From NCBI GenBank assembly GCA_023014485.1, contig JAJOZX010000945.1, forward strand, positions 743,501 through 807,500: DNA of 64,000 nucleotides. Reading direction: 5' to 3'. The position numbers and the translations under genes are program-made. The notes beneath the pieces were generated by a model. It searched no databases. It was given only the letters and a program-made list of their open reading frames with translations, and had not been told where the DNA came from. This stretch comes from Bathynomus jamesi (lineage: Eukaryota > Arthropoda > Malacostraca > Isopoda > Cirolanidae). Shown here one piece after another: positions 22,017 through 32,011 of this stretch (the stretch's first letter is position 1; every line of letters starts with the position of its first letter).

Positions 22017-23320
22017 GGGTGTCCCAAAAGTCACCTAGGGCTTTGAAATATTAATAACTTTTTTACTAATAATTTTTTTATAATTATTTATTTATCAAAA
22101 GAAAATTTAGAAAATGAAGAAGAATTTTAATTATTTATGAAAAACGATACTACTTAGATGTCCTCCATTTTCGGCTTCGCAAAGACGGGCTCTTTCGACA
22201 GCATTTTCCATGACGGCTGCCAATAACTCTGGCTGTAGCGCTCGAATTTCTGTACGGATGCTGTCTTTGAGCTGCTGAATTGTCTGGGGCTTATTCACGT
22301 ACACACGCTCCTTCAGGTAACCCCAAAGAAAATAATCGGGAGCCCTCAAATCAGGCGAGCGTGGTGGCCAAGGAACGGCTGAATTATGCGAAATTATTCG
22401 GTGACCGAAAATTTGCCTTAGGAGCTCCATCGTGACTCGGGCCGTGTGGGGAGTTGCTCCATCTTGCTGAAACCACATCTCAGGCCTGTTCTGCACCGCA
22501 GGGCGCACTAAATTCTCGATCATGGCTTGATATCGTACGCTAGTGACCGTCGTTGCATTGCCATCCTCATTTTCAAAAAAGTAAGGCCCGATGATCCTTT
22601 GAGACGTTACACCACATCACACAGTGCACTTGAGGGGATGCAACTCGCGTTGGTGAATAACCCTAGGATTCTCTAATCCCCAGAACCTACAGTTCTGCTT
22701 GTTCACAAAACCGTTCAGATTGAAATGTGCTTCATCGCTCATAATCAATTGATGAACAAATTCGTTTTCTTCATTGGCCAACCGCTGAATGTGGACTGAG
22801 TAATTTAAGCGTTGATCATAATCAGTCGGTTTCAAATTTTGCACAAATTGCACTTTGTATGGGTACAGGTGCAAATCATTTCTCATAACGCGATGCAGTG
22901 ACGTCCGAGACATCCCCAACTGGCCAGAACGTCTGCGGATCGATGTTCCTGGTTCTTCTTGAATATTCTCTCGCACACGTTCACGATTTTCCTGCGTACG
23001 GGCTGAACGTGGTCTTCCAGTTCGTGGCAAGTCACTTACGGAGCCATATTGCTGAAAACGTTGAATCAACCGACGAATCATGAAATCCGAAGGCGCCTTT
23101 CTGACATTGAAATGTCGGCGATATGCTCTTTGGGTGAGAACAATTGATCCCCTAAATTCAAAATAAAATTCCACGATTTTAGTTCTTTGTTCTGTTGTGA
23201 ATTTTTCCAAGGGTGAATTTCCAAAATTAGTAATTAAATATCTGAAAAGAAAAATATATAAAAATTATTAGTAAAAAAGTTATTAATATTTCAAAGCCCT
23301 AGGTGACTTTTGGGACACCC
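22017..23320 (-). mobile_element. Mariner-superfamily transposon M3, near-intact (DD41D type)
   Basis: Length is 1304 bp. The first and last ~61 bp are inverted repeats that look identical by eye, starting GGGTGTCCCAAAAGTCACC. One transposase gene on the minus strand fills the interior and is broken by a single stop. This makes it the youngest-looking DNA transposon of the window. Confidence 0.9.
22131..23210 (-). pseudogene. M3 transposase with one nonsense codon
   Basis: The start MEKFTTEQRTKIVEFYF at 23210 gives an N-terminal helix-turn-helix domain (about residues 10-60), a second HTH with SVSDLPRTGRPRSART, then the catalytic core. The blocks are MSDEAHFNLNG, WFQQDGATPH and SPDLRAPDYFLWG, with 41 residues between the second and third Asp. 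The gene ends at 22131 (SSIVFHK). The only clear lesion is TGA at about 22617, in place of the Trp codon expected before CGVTSQRIIGPYFF. Everything else stays in one frame. Known DD41D transposons include rosa-type elements. Family naming needs a tree. Confidence 0.9.
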
Positions 23321-23322
23321 AA

Positions 23323-24338
23323 TATATGTTTGTGTGTGCATTATATATTGTTAACGGTATGTTGTTGTTAATAAGCCTAATAGGACACGTTAAAAGATTG
23401 AGTTGCTAACTGTTTTAAAGGAAATCAAATTTTTAATTTAAATAATCTTGTACATATATAATAATAATAATAATGTTTAAGTGGATGTTTACAGACAGAT
23501 TTGATGATTCCGTATTTGAATCTATCCGAATATGAATGGCTAGGTCGAATTTTCTTTGCGCATTACACAACTTGACGTAACTAGCTATATAAATGGATGA
23601 ATTAGTGCTGGCATTTTTTTAAATTTATCTTACAGATACATAGCTTAGAACAGAAGTTATAGGTTAACTGGATGAACTATATGGCAATGAAGGAAGACAT
23701 CGATATTTGAATTTATGAAATATAAATTGCATGTATTCGCGTGTTCATCCTAGCCTTTTTTAAAAGGGCTGATATATATATAGCTAGGATGATAATGACA
23801 ATATTTGCTGTTCATGATAATTGCTATACGAATGGACTGAAATATATTAGCTTCCTCTTGATTAGATAAATGTAATTAGAATTAATTTCGTTAATAGTTT
23901 CTGGACCTATTTCGTAATACCAATATTAGAACAAAACAAAATTTGTTTATGAATTAACTGTATTTATTCTAATTTTATTTTGTGTGGTATCGTTATTAAT
24001 ATATTAAGCCGAAATGATGAAAAATATTTTTAAGGCTTTCTTCTCCATTTTTTTGAGGTTTTGCACCTCTTCGAACAGGTCAATTAAAATAGGTTGGTTT
24101 TCGGTAACTATTAATATTTTTTACCTGAGTTATTTATTTAACGTTTTTCCTATTTAAACCGAAATAATCATTCACATTGCAAGGCTCATTTTCCAAGCTC
24201 ATGTTGCCTTAATGCCACGGCCCACAGATGGCGTTAAAGAAATTTTTGCTATTTGCCAGACACTCCAGTTTTTATATACATAATATAAGACAATTTATAA
24301 TGACATGAATAATTATGAAGCTCGACTATTTTATTGTA
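23323..24338. other. No gene recognised
   Basis: About 1 kb of AT-rich DNA. I see a short AATAAT run (23460) and no coding frame with motifs. Confidence 0.45.
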
Positions 24339-24346
24339 TTTAATTT

Positions 24347-24697
24347 GGTACTTACGTATTAACGGGGGCCACCACATATTGATGATTGATTAGGTTAAGT
24401 TGTAATATTTTCGTTAGTTGAAAATTTCTAATACATCATATTTTTTAAATAGCAATATTTTTAAAAATATTTACAATGATTTATATCTCAAATATTTACA
24501 ATGATTAATACATGTTACACATTAGAAACAACATTAGAAACAACATTTACGTTAATACGTAAGTACCAAAAAATATTTTTTTAAATATTGCTATTTAAAA
24601 AATATGATGTATTAGAAATTTTCAACCAACGAAAATATTACAACTTAACCTAACCAATCATCAACATGTGGTGGCCCCCCGTTAATATGTAGGTACC
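24347..24697. mobile_element. MITE with ~120-bp terminal inverted repeats (GGTACTTACG)
   Basis: The left arm starts GGTACTTACGTATTAACGG and the right arm is its near-complement. Arms run about 120-125 bp with few mismatches around a ~100-bp centre. The flanking octamers TTTAATTT and TTTAGTTT agree at seven of eight bases. The inner motif TAATATTTTCGTTAGTT is shared with the MITE family at 61740 and 63576. No coding capacity. Confidence 0.75.
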
Positions 24698-24705
24698 TTT
24701 AGTTT

Positions 24706-25270
24706 GGCCCTTAAGCTTTAGGCTTTACTGGGCTCTTATCAAAAATAAACAGGTAGTTGTTATTAATTAATAATAAATAAATAAATAAATAAGTAAATAA
24801 GTATTACTAATAGTTAAAACATGTATTCATCTTAAATTATTACTACTGACATGACAAATACAAGGTCACCATTGAAGGCCCTATACCAATACCATACAAA
24901 GAAACCAATATTATATATGAAAGATAAGAACTGACCAATCCCAAGAAATGTGTTTTCAATACTAGATTATACACAAGAAATTAATAATACTATTATAGTA
25001 TTAATAATAATTCTTTATGCAGAAAGTTGGTTAAAACAAACCACAGTCTCATCTTTAAAACATACAGTGCTTATTTTAAAGGTAAAGAACCAGAAGTTGA
25101 AATAAGACTAGTAATATATACACGTTGGTTTAATTTACTAGTATATATATATCAGCAGAAGCCTGGTGATCCAGAAATGTATCTTTTGCACGAACGCTTC
25201 CAGAAAGATAAAACTAGCAGGAACCCACGATAGAACGCGCCGGAACGCTGGGTAAAAAGTGTCTTTTTTT
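24706..25270. other. No gene recognised; AATA/TAAA simple repeat
   Basis: AT-rich DNA with a TAAATAAATAAA tract near 24770-24800. The short frame at 25027-25233 has no recognisable domain. Confidence 0.4.
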
Positions 25271-25276
25271 CCTACT

Positions 25277-25380
25277 CGAATGTTTGTTTGTTTGTTTGTT
25301 TGTTTCGAAAGACCGTGAAGAAAACCCAGGAGTATTTGTTTTTGTTTGTTTTTGTTTGTTTTTGTCTGTTTTTGTCTCAT
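25277..25380. repeat. (GTTT)n / (GTTTTT)n simple repeats
   Basis: GTTT repeats at about 25285-25305 and TTTGTTTTTG repeats at 25337-25375, separated by a segment containing GAAAGACCGTGAAG. GAAAGACCATGAAGGAAGG recurs at 25382 and, imperfectly, at 25423. Confidence 0.85.
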
Positions 25381-25483
25381 GAAAGACCATGAAGGAAGGT
25401 GAGGATGATTTTTTTTCTCATGAAAGACCACGTGAAGGAAGGCGAGAATGAATCCTTTTCAATTTTATAATTTATTTTCACAA

Positions 25484-25675
25484 GGAGGACGGACCCCCGA
25501 AATGGGCCCTCAAGAAGCAAACCCCCTAATGTCCCTCATTAAGGACGATGAGGCCACATAAATGGGGTGAGGAACTTAAGGAAGGGGCCCCCTTATAACG
25601 GAGGCGAAGGCCTCCATGGGCCCCTCGAGGGGCAAGTTTCAAAGCGCCCCAAATCCCTCGGCCCTTTTGCTGTCA
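25484..25675. other. Locally GC-rich segment, function unknown
   Basis: About 190 bp dense in GGGCCC-type runs, unlike the AT-rich surroundings. No long open frame, no rRNA or tRNA pattern that I can recognise. It could be part of a transposon not otherwise represented here. Confidence 0.35.
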
Positions 25676-25699
25676 TACTACTATTACATCGCAGTTTTC

Positions 25700-25885
25700 A
25701 TTGTTTTAAAGTGTATTTATGACATTGTTATAATGCTCTATTAGTTGTGATACGACCTTCCTAATCGTAATCCGTGCTGGTTCTCAATGAATATTTCCTG
25801 TCTCCAAAAAGTCATATTTTATCCGTAACTCGTCTTTAAAATATTTTGACACTGATCTATAGTTCTTTGTTTCAGACCTATCCTC
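25700..25885 (-). pseudogene. LINE reverse-transcriptase fragment (family A-like)
   Basis: The minus strand matches the RT region around 49990-50130 and 18000-18110 (spacing of 'GTGATA.G...T.TAATCG.AATCCGTGCTG'). It has many substitutions and no open frame, so it is an old truncated copy. Confidence 0.6.
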
Positions 25886-26017
25886 TCCCTGACGAGGTTG
25901 AATACACGAAAGATTTTGGAATCGTGTTTAAACCTGTTGGAACCTGTTTAATTGTGAAATTCATTCATCATATATATAATACACACACGAGTGTGTGTGT
26001 ATATACATATATACAGA

Positions 26018-26280
26018 CAGGGCTTTTTTTTCTGGCAGAACGCGCCGTGACAGCGTTTCGGTACCTTTTATTTTGAACCAAAACAAGAAAGTTCGATGTT
26101 TTTATTTTCATTCCGATTTATTTATTTTTTATTTGTTTATTTTGTTACATTACAAAATTTCAGTAATGCGAAGGAGAGTTTTTTGGAATTGGAATTGTGA
26201 TGGAGTTGGGTTACAAATATCAAAAGTTGTAAGAAATTTATAGCAGAGTTCTGGAACCTTTCTTCAAAAAAAAAGCACTG
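26018..26280. mobile_element. Short hAT-type MITE (CAGGGCTTTTTTTT ends)
   Basis: It starts CAGGGCTTTTTTTTCTGGCAG and ends, read inverted, CAGTGCTTTTTTTTTGAAG, giving 263 bp. Flanking octamers TATACAGA/TATAAATG agree only partly. No coding frame with a domain. Confidence 0.5.
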
Positions 26281-27340
26281 TATAAATGTATAAATAAATA
26301 AATAAATAAATAAATAATGAATTGATAAATCTGTTATAAAGTATACGTAATACATTTAAAATGAAACTAAGGTAAGACTTCTTTAATTACGAGTATTATA
26401 AGCCAATGTAAACAAACTAGTTTTCATTTTAGTATTAAAATTAAGAAAAATGTAAAATTAAAAATGAAACACAAAATAGGAACTGACCAAACTCAAAAAT
26501 GAATTTTTATAAAAACTTTTGATATTAAAATTTGTTGCGATGTGAGTTTACAATAAATAAAATTAAACGCAAACTTATTAATTTAATTGAAGATATTTAA
26601 TTAATTAACATCATGAATAACATGAGGTGGAAGTTAATAAACCTGAAATAATTAGCATAACAATGTTAATGAATAGTATTGTGTTTATTATATAAGCCTG
26701 CCTCATACAATGTTTAAAGGTCTCAGTATAAATTCCACAGAAAATCAATTAAATTTTCTAATAACAAAGCGAAAAAAGTACAAACTAAGTTGTCGTTCAC
26801 GGTCCGCATTTATGCTCATTGTATTAAGTTTTTATAAATGCAGTTTATAATTGTCCTACATCAAAGAGATTCATACTCCGATCTGATTTATAGACACAAC
26901 AGAACATAGCGCTAAAGTTCTGTACAATACAGTGCAGGACTGTAGAACCATCGGAAATCCAGAACCAGCAAGAGAGATATCTCTCGACATACAGTTTTTC
27001 TGCTTATGACTGTTGTAACCCTCAGGATATAAATACTACTTCCAAAGCGAACTCGCAGTTTCTTTGTATACTTTCATGTTTATAGTATTCTGTACAGCTC
27101 TTTTCCAATATTTTAAGGATCATAAGAATTATACTTAGAAATACAGTAGTTAGAAATAGTTAGAACCAAGATACCACAATAATAAATTACAGTCCTATAC
27201 GTACAGTATACACTAAACCTATGTATACATAACTGTTTTCTATCATTTAGAGAAAAAGTCTATTTAATCTTTATAGACTAAACATAAAGCTTCCAGCCAG
27301 ACTCAGTGATCATTTCGAACAATGCTATGGCTTGAACATG
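26281..27340. other. No gene recognised
   Basis: About 1.06 kb of AT-rich DNA with one (AAAT)n run at 26290-26315. Short frames only, no motif. Confidence 0.45.
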
Positions 27341-27378
<38 letters not shown>

Positions 27379-27803
27379 GTAGGTTGTATATGCTACAAAT
27401 CAGAACGGCCCCCTGAAATACTTTTATGTTACACACAGACCGTGCATGGAAAAAGGAACTCTTCTGGGATATTAAATCCACTATAATTCTAATAAGTAAT
27501 GGTAAATGGCAAATACTAACGTTTTTCTTTTTCTTGATGGAAGCCCAACGTGGGCAATGAGTTACCAGCAAAGAGGCCCCAAATTATAGCTTCCCTCAAC
27601 AGCGATCTGCTTAGCAAATATGTTAAGCAGATAGGACCCAGCTTTGGGACAAGTTCTACGTTTAAAGCTAACCGAACCGTTCCCCAGGTTGGGCGTCCAT
27701 CGTGAAAAAGAAAAACTTCAGTATTGGCCATTTACCACTACTTATTCAAACTATATGGATTTAATACTCCATAAGAGTTTCTGTTCCATGTACGGTCTGT
27801 GTG

Positions 27804-27812
<9 letters not shown>
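27379..27812. repeat. Divergent inverted dimer of the ~450-bp repeat
   Basis: The left half carries ACACAGACCGTGCATGGAA and TAAGTAATGGTAAATG. The right half carries the same blocks inverted, ending CATGTACGGTCTGTGTG. The same blocks in the same order form the array at 36471-38193, so this is a second, more diverged locus of that family. Both are bounded by (TA)n. Confidence 0.75.

Positions 27813-27836
<24 letters not shown>
27808..27836. repeat. (TA)n microsatellite
   Basis: TA repeats flanking the repeat dimer. A similar tract lies at 27341-27364. Confidence 0.9.
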
Positions 27837-27837
<1 letters not shown>

Positions 27838-27841
<4 letters not shown>

Positions 27842-27960
27842 AATAAAACCACGAAGGGAAAAGAAACACAAAGTGGTGCTCAAGCGCTTTCGTCTAATGA
27901 CATCCTCAGGAACACTGGAGTGAAAGGAGAGTTCAAGACAATATATAGGTTACAAAAATA

Positions 27961-27962
<2 letters not shown>
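27838..27962 (-). mobile_element. PLE-type terminus (GCGCTTTCG.../CCTCAGGA)
   Basis: The minus strand reads CCTGAGGATGTCATTAGACG then GAAAGCGCTTGAGCACC, a terminus common to many PLEs, between two (TA)n tracts. The CTGAGGA, short GTC/GAC hairpin and GAAA follow hammerhead order, but stem III and the cleavage site are not clear. No protein-coding part is attached. Confidence 0.55.

Positions 27963-27992
<30 letters not shown>
27963..27992. repeat. (TA)n microsatellite
   Basis: TA repeats following the PLE-type terminus. Confidence 0.9.
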
Positions 27993-27995
<3 letters not shown>

Positions 27996-28057
27996 AGTTT
28001 AGAAGAAAAAAATTGTGGGAGGAGCAAACACATTTGTATGGAGAAATTGCACTTTTA

Positions 28058-28651
28058 GCACTTTGCCCGAAATAATAAATATAAATATAAATTGGAAAAA
28101 TTACAAAATAATGGCATAGTGATATATACTTCACAGCCGAAATAACCATAAAGAAATAAACCAACAGATAAAAAACCAAAAATTATAAGTGGAGTCTACA
28201 AATTCAAGCTCAAAAGGAAAATTTACAATTAATTTAATAGATGATGCCAAAATTATATATATGTCACAAAGAAATAAAGAAATAAATATATATCATTTTG
28301 GCATCATCTATTAAATTGATTGTAAATTTTCCTTTTGAGCTTGAATTTGTAGACTCCACTTATAATTTTTGGTTTTTTATCTGTTGGTTTATTTCTTTAT
28401 AGTTATTTCGGCTGTGACGTATATATCACTATGGCATTATTTTGTAATTTTTCCAATTTATATTTATATTTATTATTTCGGGCAAAGTGCTAAAATATAA
28501 ATTGGAAAAATTACAAAATAATGCCATAGTGATATATACGTCACAGCCGAAATAACCATAAAGAAATAAACCAACAGATAAAAAACCAAAAATTATAAGT
28601 GGAGTCTACAAATTCAAGCTCAAAAGAAAAATTTACAATCAATTTAATAGA
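28058..28651. repeat. Threefold inverted/direct repeat of ~195 bp
   Basis: A unit at 28058-28252 is followed by its inverted copy at 28294-28491 and then a direct partial copy at 28494-28651. The copies differ at only a few sites (for example CTTCACAGCC against CGTCACAGCC). The two first arms enclose about 41 bp. The arrangement resembles the palindromic termini of PLEs elsewhere in the window, but I found no diagnostic PLE motif. Confidence 0.8.
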
Positions 28652-29030
28652 TTTACTATATCCCTATATTAGCGTAGTCCATAAAATCAAACGTTGTAAA
28701 GTTGAATGTCTTACCCGCTGATATTGTTTACCGTGTTGAAAAAACATCATACACCAAATTTTAGCCCATACACCAAATTTTAATTTCAAGACATGTCACA
28801 TGGAACTTATAAACCTGTAATAGCGAAAGTCGTAACTTTCAAATTTCTCGCTCCAATTTGAATAGCCCGCTATTTTCTAGTGGTAGGAATAATAAATGCC
28901 ATATGTCAGTAGCAACTCCAATTAGCTCAGCAAAAGTGTCCGAGGGCAGCCTCAGTTGCCCAGAGGTAACCTTGGCAGAAGGACGTGACGTTCTGAATAA
29001 TTTTCTTGTTCACAGGTAAGTTTCAGTACA

Positions 29031-29852
29031 ATGGCTAGTAATTCCAAAGCAGTGACACGCAAAGTGATCGAAGTTTGGCTCATTCTTCAACCAGTTACCC
29101 AAATTTGTAGTAGGAAGCTTCCATCGAAGGGAGTTGTTGTTAGGTGCTTATTCTTTCTCATGAAGATGCAGAAGAAAATCATGAAGGAGTCCTCGAGCTT
29201 CGTACTGAAGGAAGTGAAGGAGTTTAGGGAGATTGCCCGAATCCGACATGGCTGACTACAACGCCACCCCGAAGGTGAAGAAGGAGTACGATCACTGGCG
29301 CGAACCGCTGAAAGGTAGCGACGCCGACACTCTCCAACTCCAATTGGAGTTGCCAGTGTGGAGCAGTAGTTGGCAGCTCGGGAGGCCCGCCAGCAGCAGA
29401 GAAAGCAAGCGAACGAACGTTTTCTTTAACAAGACCAGGAGAGGAGGAAGAGGGTATTTATGGTAGAATTGGCGGAAGATGCAGAACAGGCAAAACCGTC
29501 TCCATCGAAGAAGAAAAGGTTTACTCAGCGGTACAACATTGTTACATCGCCGGATGTGTCTGCTTCGGTGGACCGTACCCTCGTGAGTGATCGAGAGGCG
29601 GTCTATGTTCTTTTATCGGCGGCCTCCAGTCCTTGGCATAACGTCTAGGACCTCTCGATCAGCAAAAGCACCATACGCCGAAAGAGGATCTCCATGCACG
29701 AGCACAACGCTGCCACGATCAAGGAGTCCTTCGCCCCCGACATTCCCCTTATCCTCCACTGGGATGAGAAAATTCTTCCCGATCTCACTCGGAAATAAGA
29801 GCATGTTGATCGTCTATCTGTCCTTGTCTCTGGAGAAGGAAGATCGAAGTTC
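29031..29852 (+). pseudogene. Transposase-like gene of element E, 5' half
   Basis: This is an open but frameshifted series of pieces: a start at 29031 (MASNSKAVTRK), and later a block with a candidate first catalytic Asp in LILHWDEKILPDL followed by VDRLSVLVSGEGRSKF. It breaks off at 29852, where the poly(A) tail of LINE D begins. The remaining part continues at about 35128. From memory, similar proteins are annotated only as uncharacterised in several invertebrates. That recollection is not checked. Confidence 0.6.
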
Positions 29853-30080
29853 CTTTTTTTTATGCAGGAAGGAGGGGCCAATGGCGAATGTCTGCAAAAG
29901 CGCCCCCCGATAGAGGAAGAAGAGAGCCAAAATCAAGGTCCAGGGTTTTTGAGATGCGTAGACACTCAGCGCTTGAAAGATGGGAGGTTATGGACAGAGG
30001 AAAGATGGATTGAAGGAAGATTGTTACAAACTTCACCGGTTGCGTAGATGAAAGATTGAAAATACCAGTTAACCCTTGTG

Positions 30081-31855
30081 TTAGATAGTTGGGCAGAAAA
30101 GGAACGAGACAGTGTAGAAAGTCTGGTGATGAGTGCTCTCCTTAAAGAGGAGGCATGCAGTTAAAAAGTTCAGAAGAGCAATGTCCGTTCTGATAGCGAT
30201 AGTAAAGAGAGACTGAGCCAACAGTGCGGCGAAGAGAGAGAGATTGAAGACGGTGAGTAAGAAGCGGGGAATTGATGAGACGAAAAGCCTTTGATTCCAC
30301 CCGATCAAGGACAGCTGTGTGGGTTGAACCACCCTACACATAAGAAGCATACTCCATAAAGGGGCGAAGAAGACCCCTGTACAGAGACAGCAGGTGAGTG
30401 GGGGTGAAGAAACCGCGGAGGCGGTGCAGCACACCTTACCTCTTAGAAGCTGTTTTGGAAAGAGTATATGTGATCTTTTCAGGAAAGATCGCGAGAAAAG
30501 GAAACGCCAAGAATGTTAAGAGAAGAGGAAAGATTGATTTGTGCATTGTTGAAGGTAAGGGGATAGTCGTGTGGAAGATTGTGACGAGGAGACAGATGGA
30601 GGAACTGAGTTTTTGAGGCAATGAAAGCCACAAGGTTTTTTCTCTGCCCCAATCAGATATAGCAGAAAGATCAGAGATCAGGTGTCCCATAGCCGTCTTA
30701 CGCGAATCATGGAGTGACTGCTTTGAGGGACGCTTTGGAAAGCGGGTGGAGAAGTGAAGAGTGGAATCATCAGCATAAGAGTGAATAGGACAGGAAGTGC
30801 GAATTAAAAAAATCATTAATAAATGAAAGGGAAAGAGTGGGACAGAACTATGAGGAACACCACTGTTGAGAGCTTTAGGAAAAAAACAGTGACCATCTAC
30901 AACCGCAGCTATAGATCAGCCAGAAAGGAAATTATAGATGAAAGCACAGAGAGAAAGATATAAACCGAAGGAGGGCAGTTTGGAAATTAAAGATTTGTGC
31001 CAGACTCTATCAAAAGCTTTTGATATGTCTAGCGCAATAGCAAAAGTTTCGCCAAAATCCCGAAAGGAGGATGATCAAGAGTGAGAGATATATGCAAGAA
31101 GATCGCCAGTAGAGCGTCCCTTGCGGAACCGGTATTGACGATCTGAAAGATTTTGAAAAGAGAGGTGTTTGAGAATCTTCCTATTAAGGATAGATTCAAA
31201 AACTTTAGAAAGGCAAGAAATCACTTCCGGGCAGAAAAATAAGTTGAGTGAGAGTCAGGAGTTAGATGGTGACGGTACCTTCTGAAAGACTCCTCTCTGC
31301 TACGGATAGCATTAGAACAAGTAAAGTTAAACCAAGGTTTTTTTGCATTAGTAGTATGAACAGAATATGGAGTGTACGCCTCCATACCCGAGAGAATCAC
31401 CTCCGTGATGCGCTCAGCACACTCGGAAGGTACCTGGGCACAGAAGCAGTAATGATTCCATGGGAAATCACAGAAGTACTGCCAAAGGGCCTCCCAATCA
31501 GCGGCACCAAAGTGCCAAGGGCGCCTCCTCTTGGGAGGATCCAAAGGCCGGATTGGAGGGATAGGACAGGAAACAGATATAAGATTGTGGTTGAAGGAGA
31601 AAGCAGTTTCACAGAGTAAGAAGAAGGGTGAGAGGTAAGAAATAAATCCAGAATGTTGGTTGAATGTCCAAGGCGATCGGGAATACGAGTAGGGTGCTGT
31701 ACAATCTGCTCTAGGTCATTTAGAATAGAAAAGTTGTAAGCTTGTTCACAAGGGATGTCAGTGAAATGGGAGGAATGCCAAAGGTGGTGGTGAACATTGA
31801 AATTTCCTAAAATGGAGATTTTAGGAAAGGGAGAATGGGAAAGAATGTATTCCAC
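30081..31855 (-). pseudogene. LINE D ORF2, RT and end of endonuclease
   Basis: From 5' to 3' on the minus strand: [14 protein letters not shown] (endonuclease, with GNFN where GDFN is usual), [15 protein letters not shown], the connector KPWFNFTCSNAIRSREESF, then reverse-transcriptase palm with SGVPQGS-type and HSYADDSTLHFST (30436-30816), and the C-terminal region. Several frameshifts. The YADD box is intact. Confidence 0.8.
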
Positions 31856-32003
31856 TTTGGAAGTGAGGTAGTTAAAGAATTTTGGATAGTCAGTAGAATT
31901 AGAGGAAAGGTAAACAGCGCAGATGTATTTAGTTTGAGATTGGCAAATAAGCCGTAGCTAGAGGGTATAGAATTCGGAAGATTCGAGTTTGGGAATAGGA
32001 GAA

Positions 32004-32011
32004 CAAGTTAG
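32004..32011. repeat. Target-site duplication of T2, left (ACAAGTTA)
   Basis: Exact octamer repeated at 34536-34543. The LINE D reading frame is continuous when one copy and T2 are removed. Confidence 0.85.

Noticed and set aside
27880..27962. A full hammerhead at the GCGCTTTCG PLE terminus
   Set aside because: CTGAGGA, a three-pair hairpin and GAAA are present, but I could not form stem III and a HUH cleavage site.
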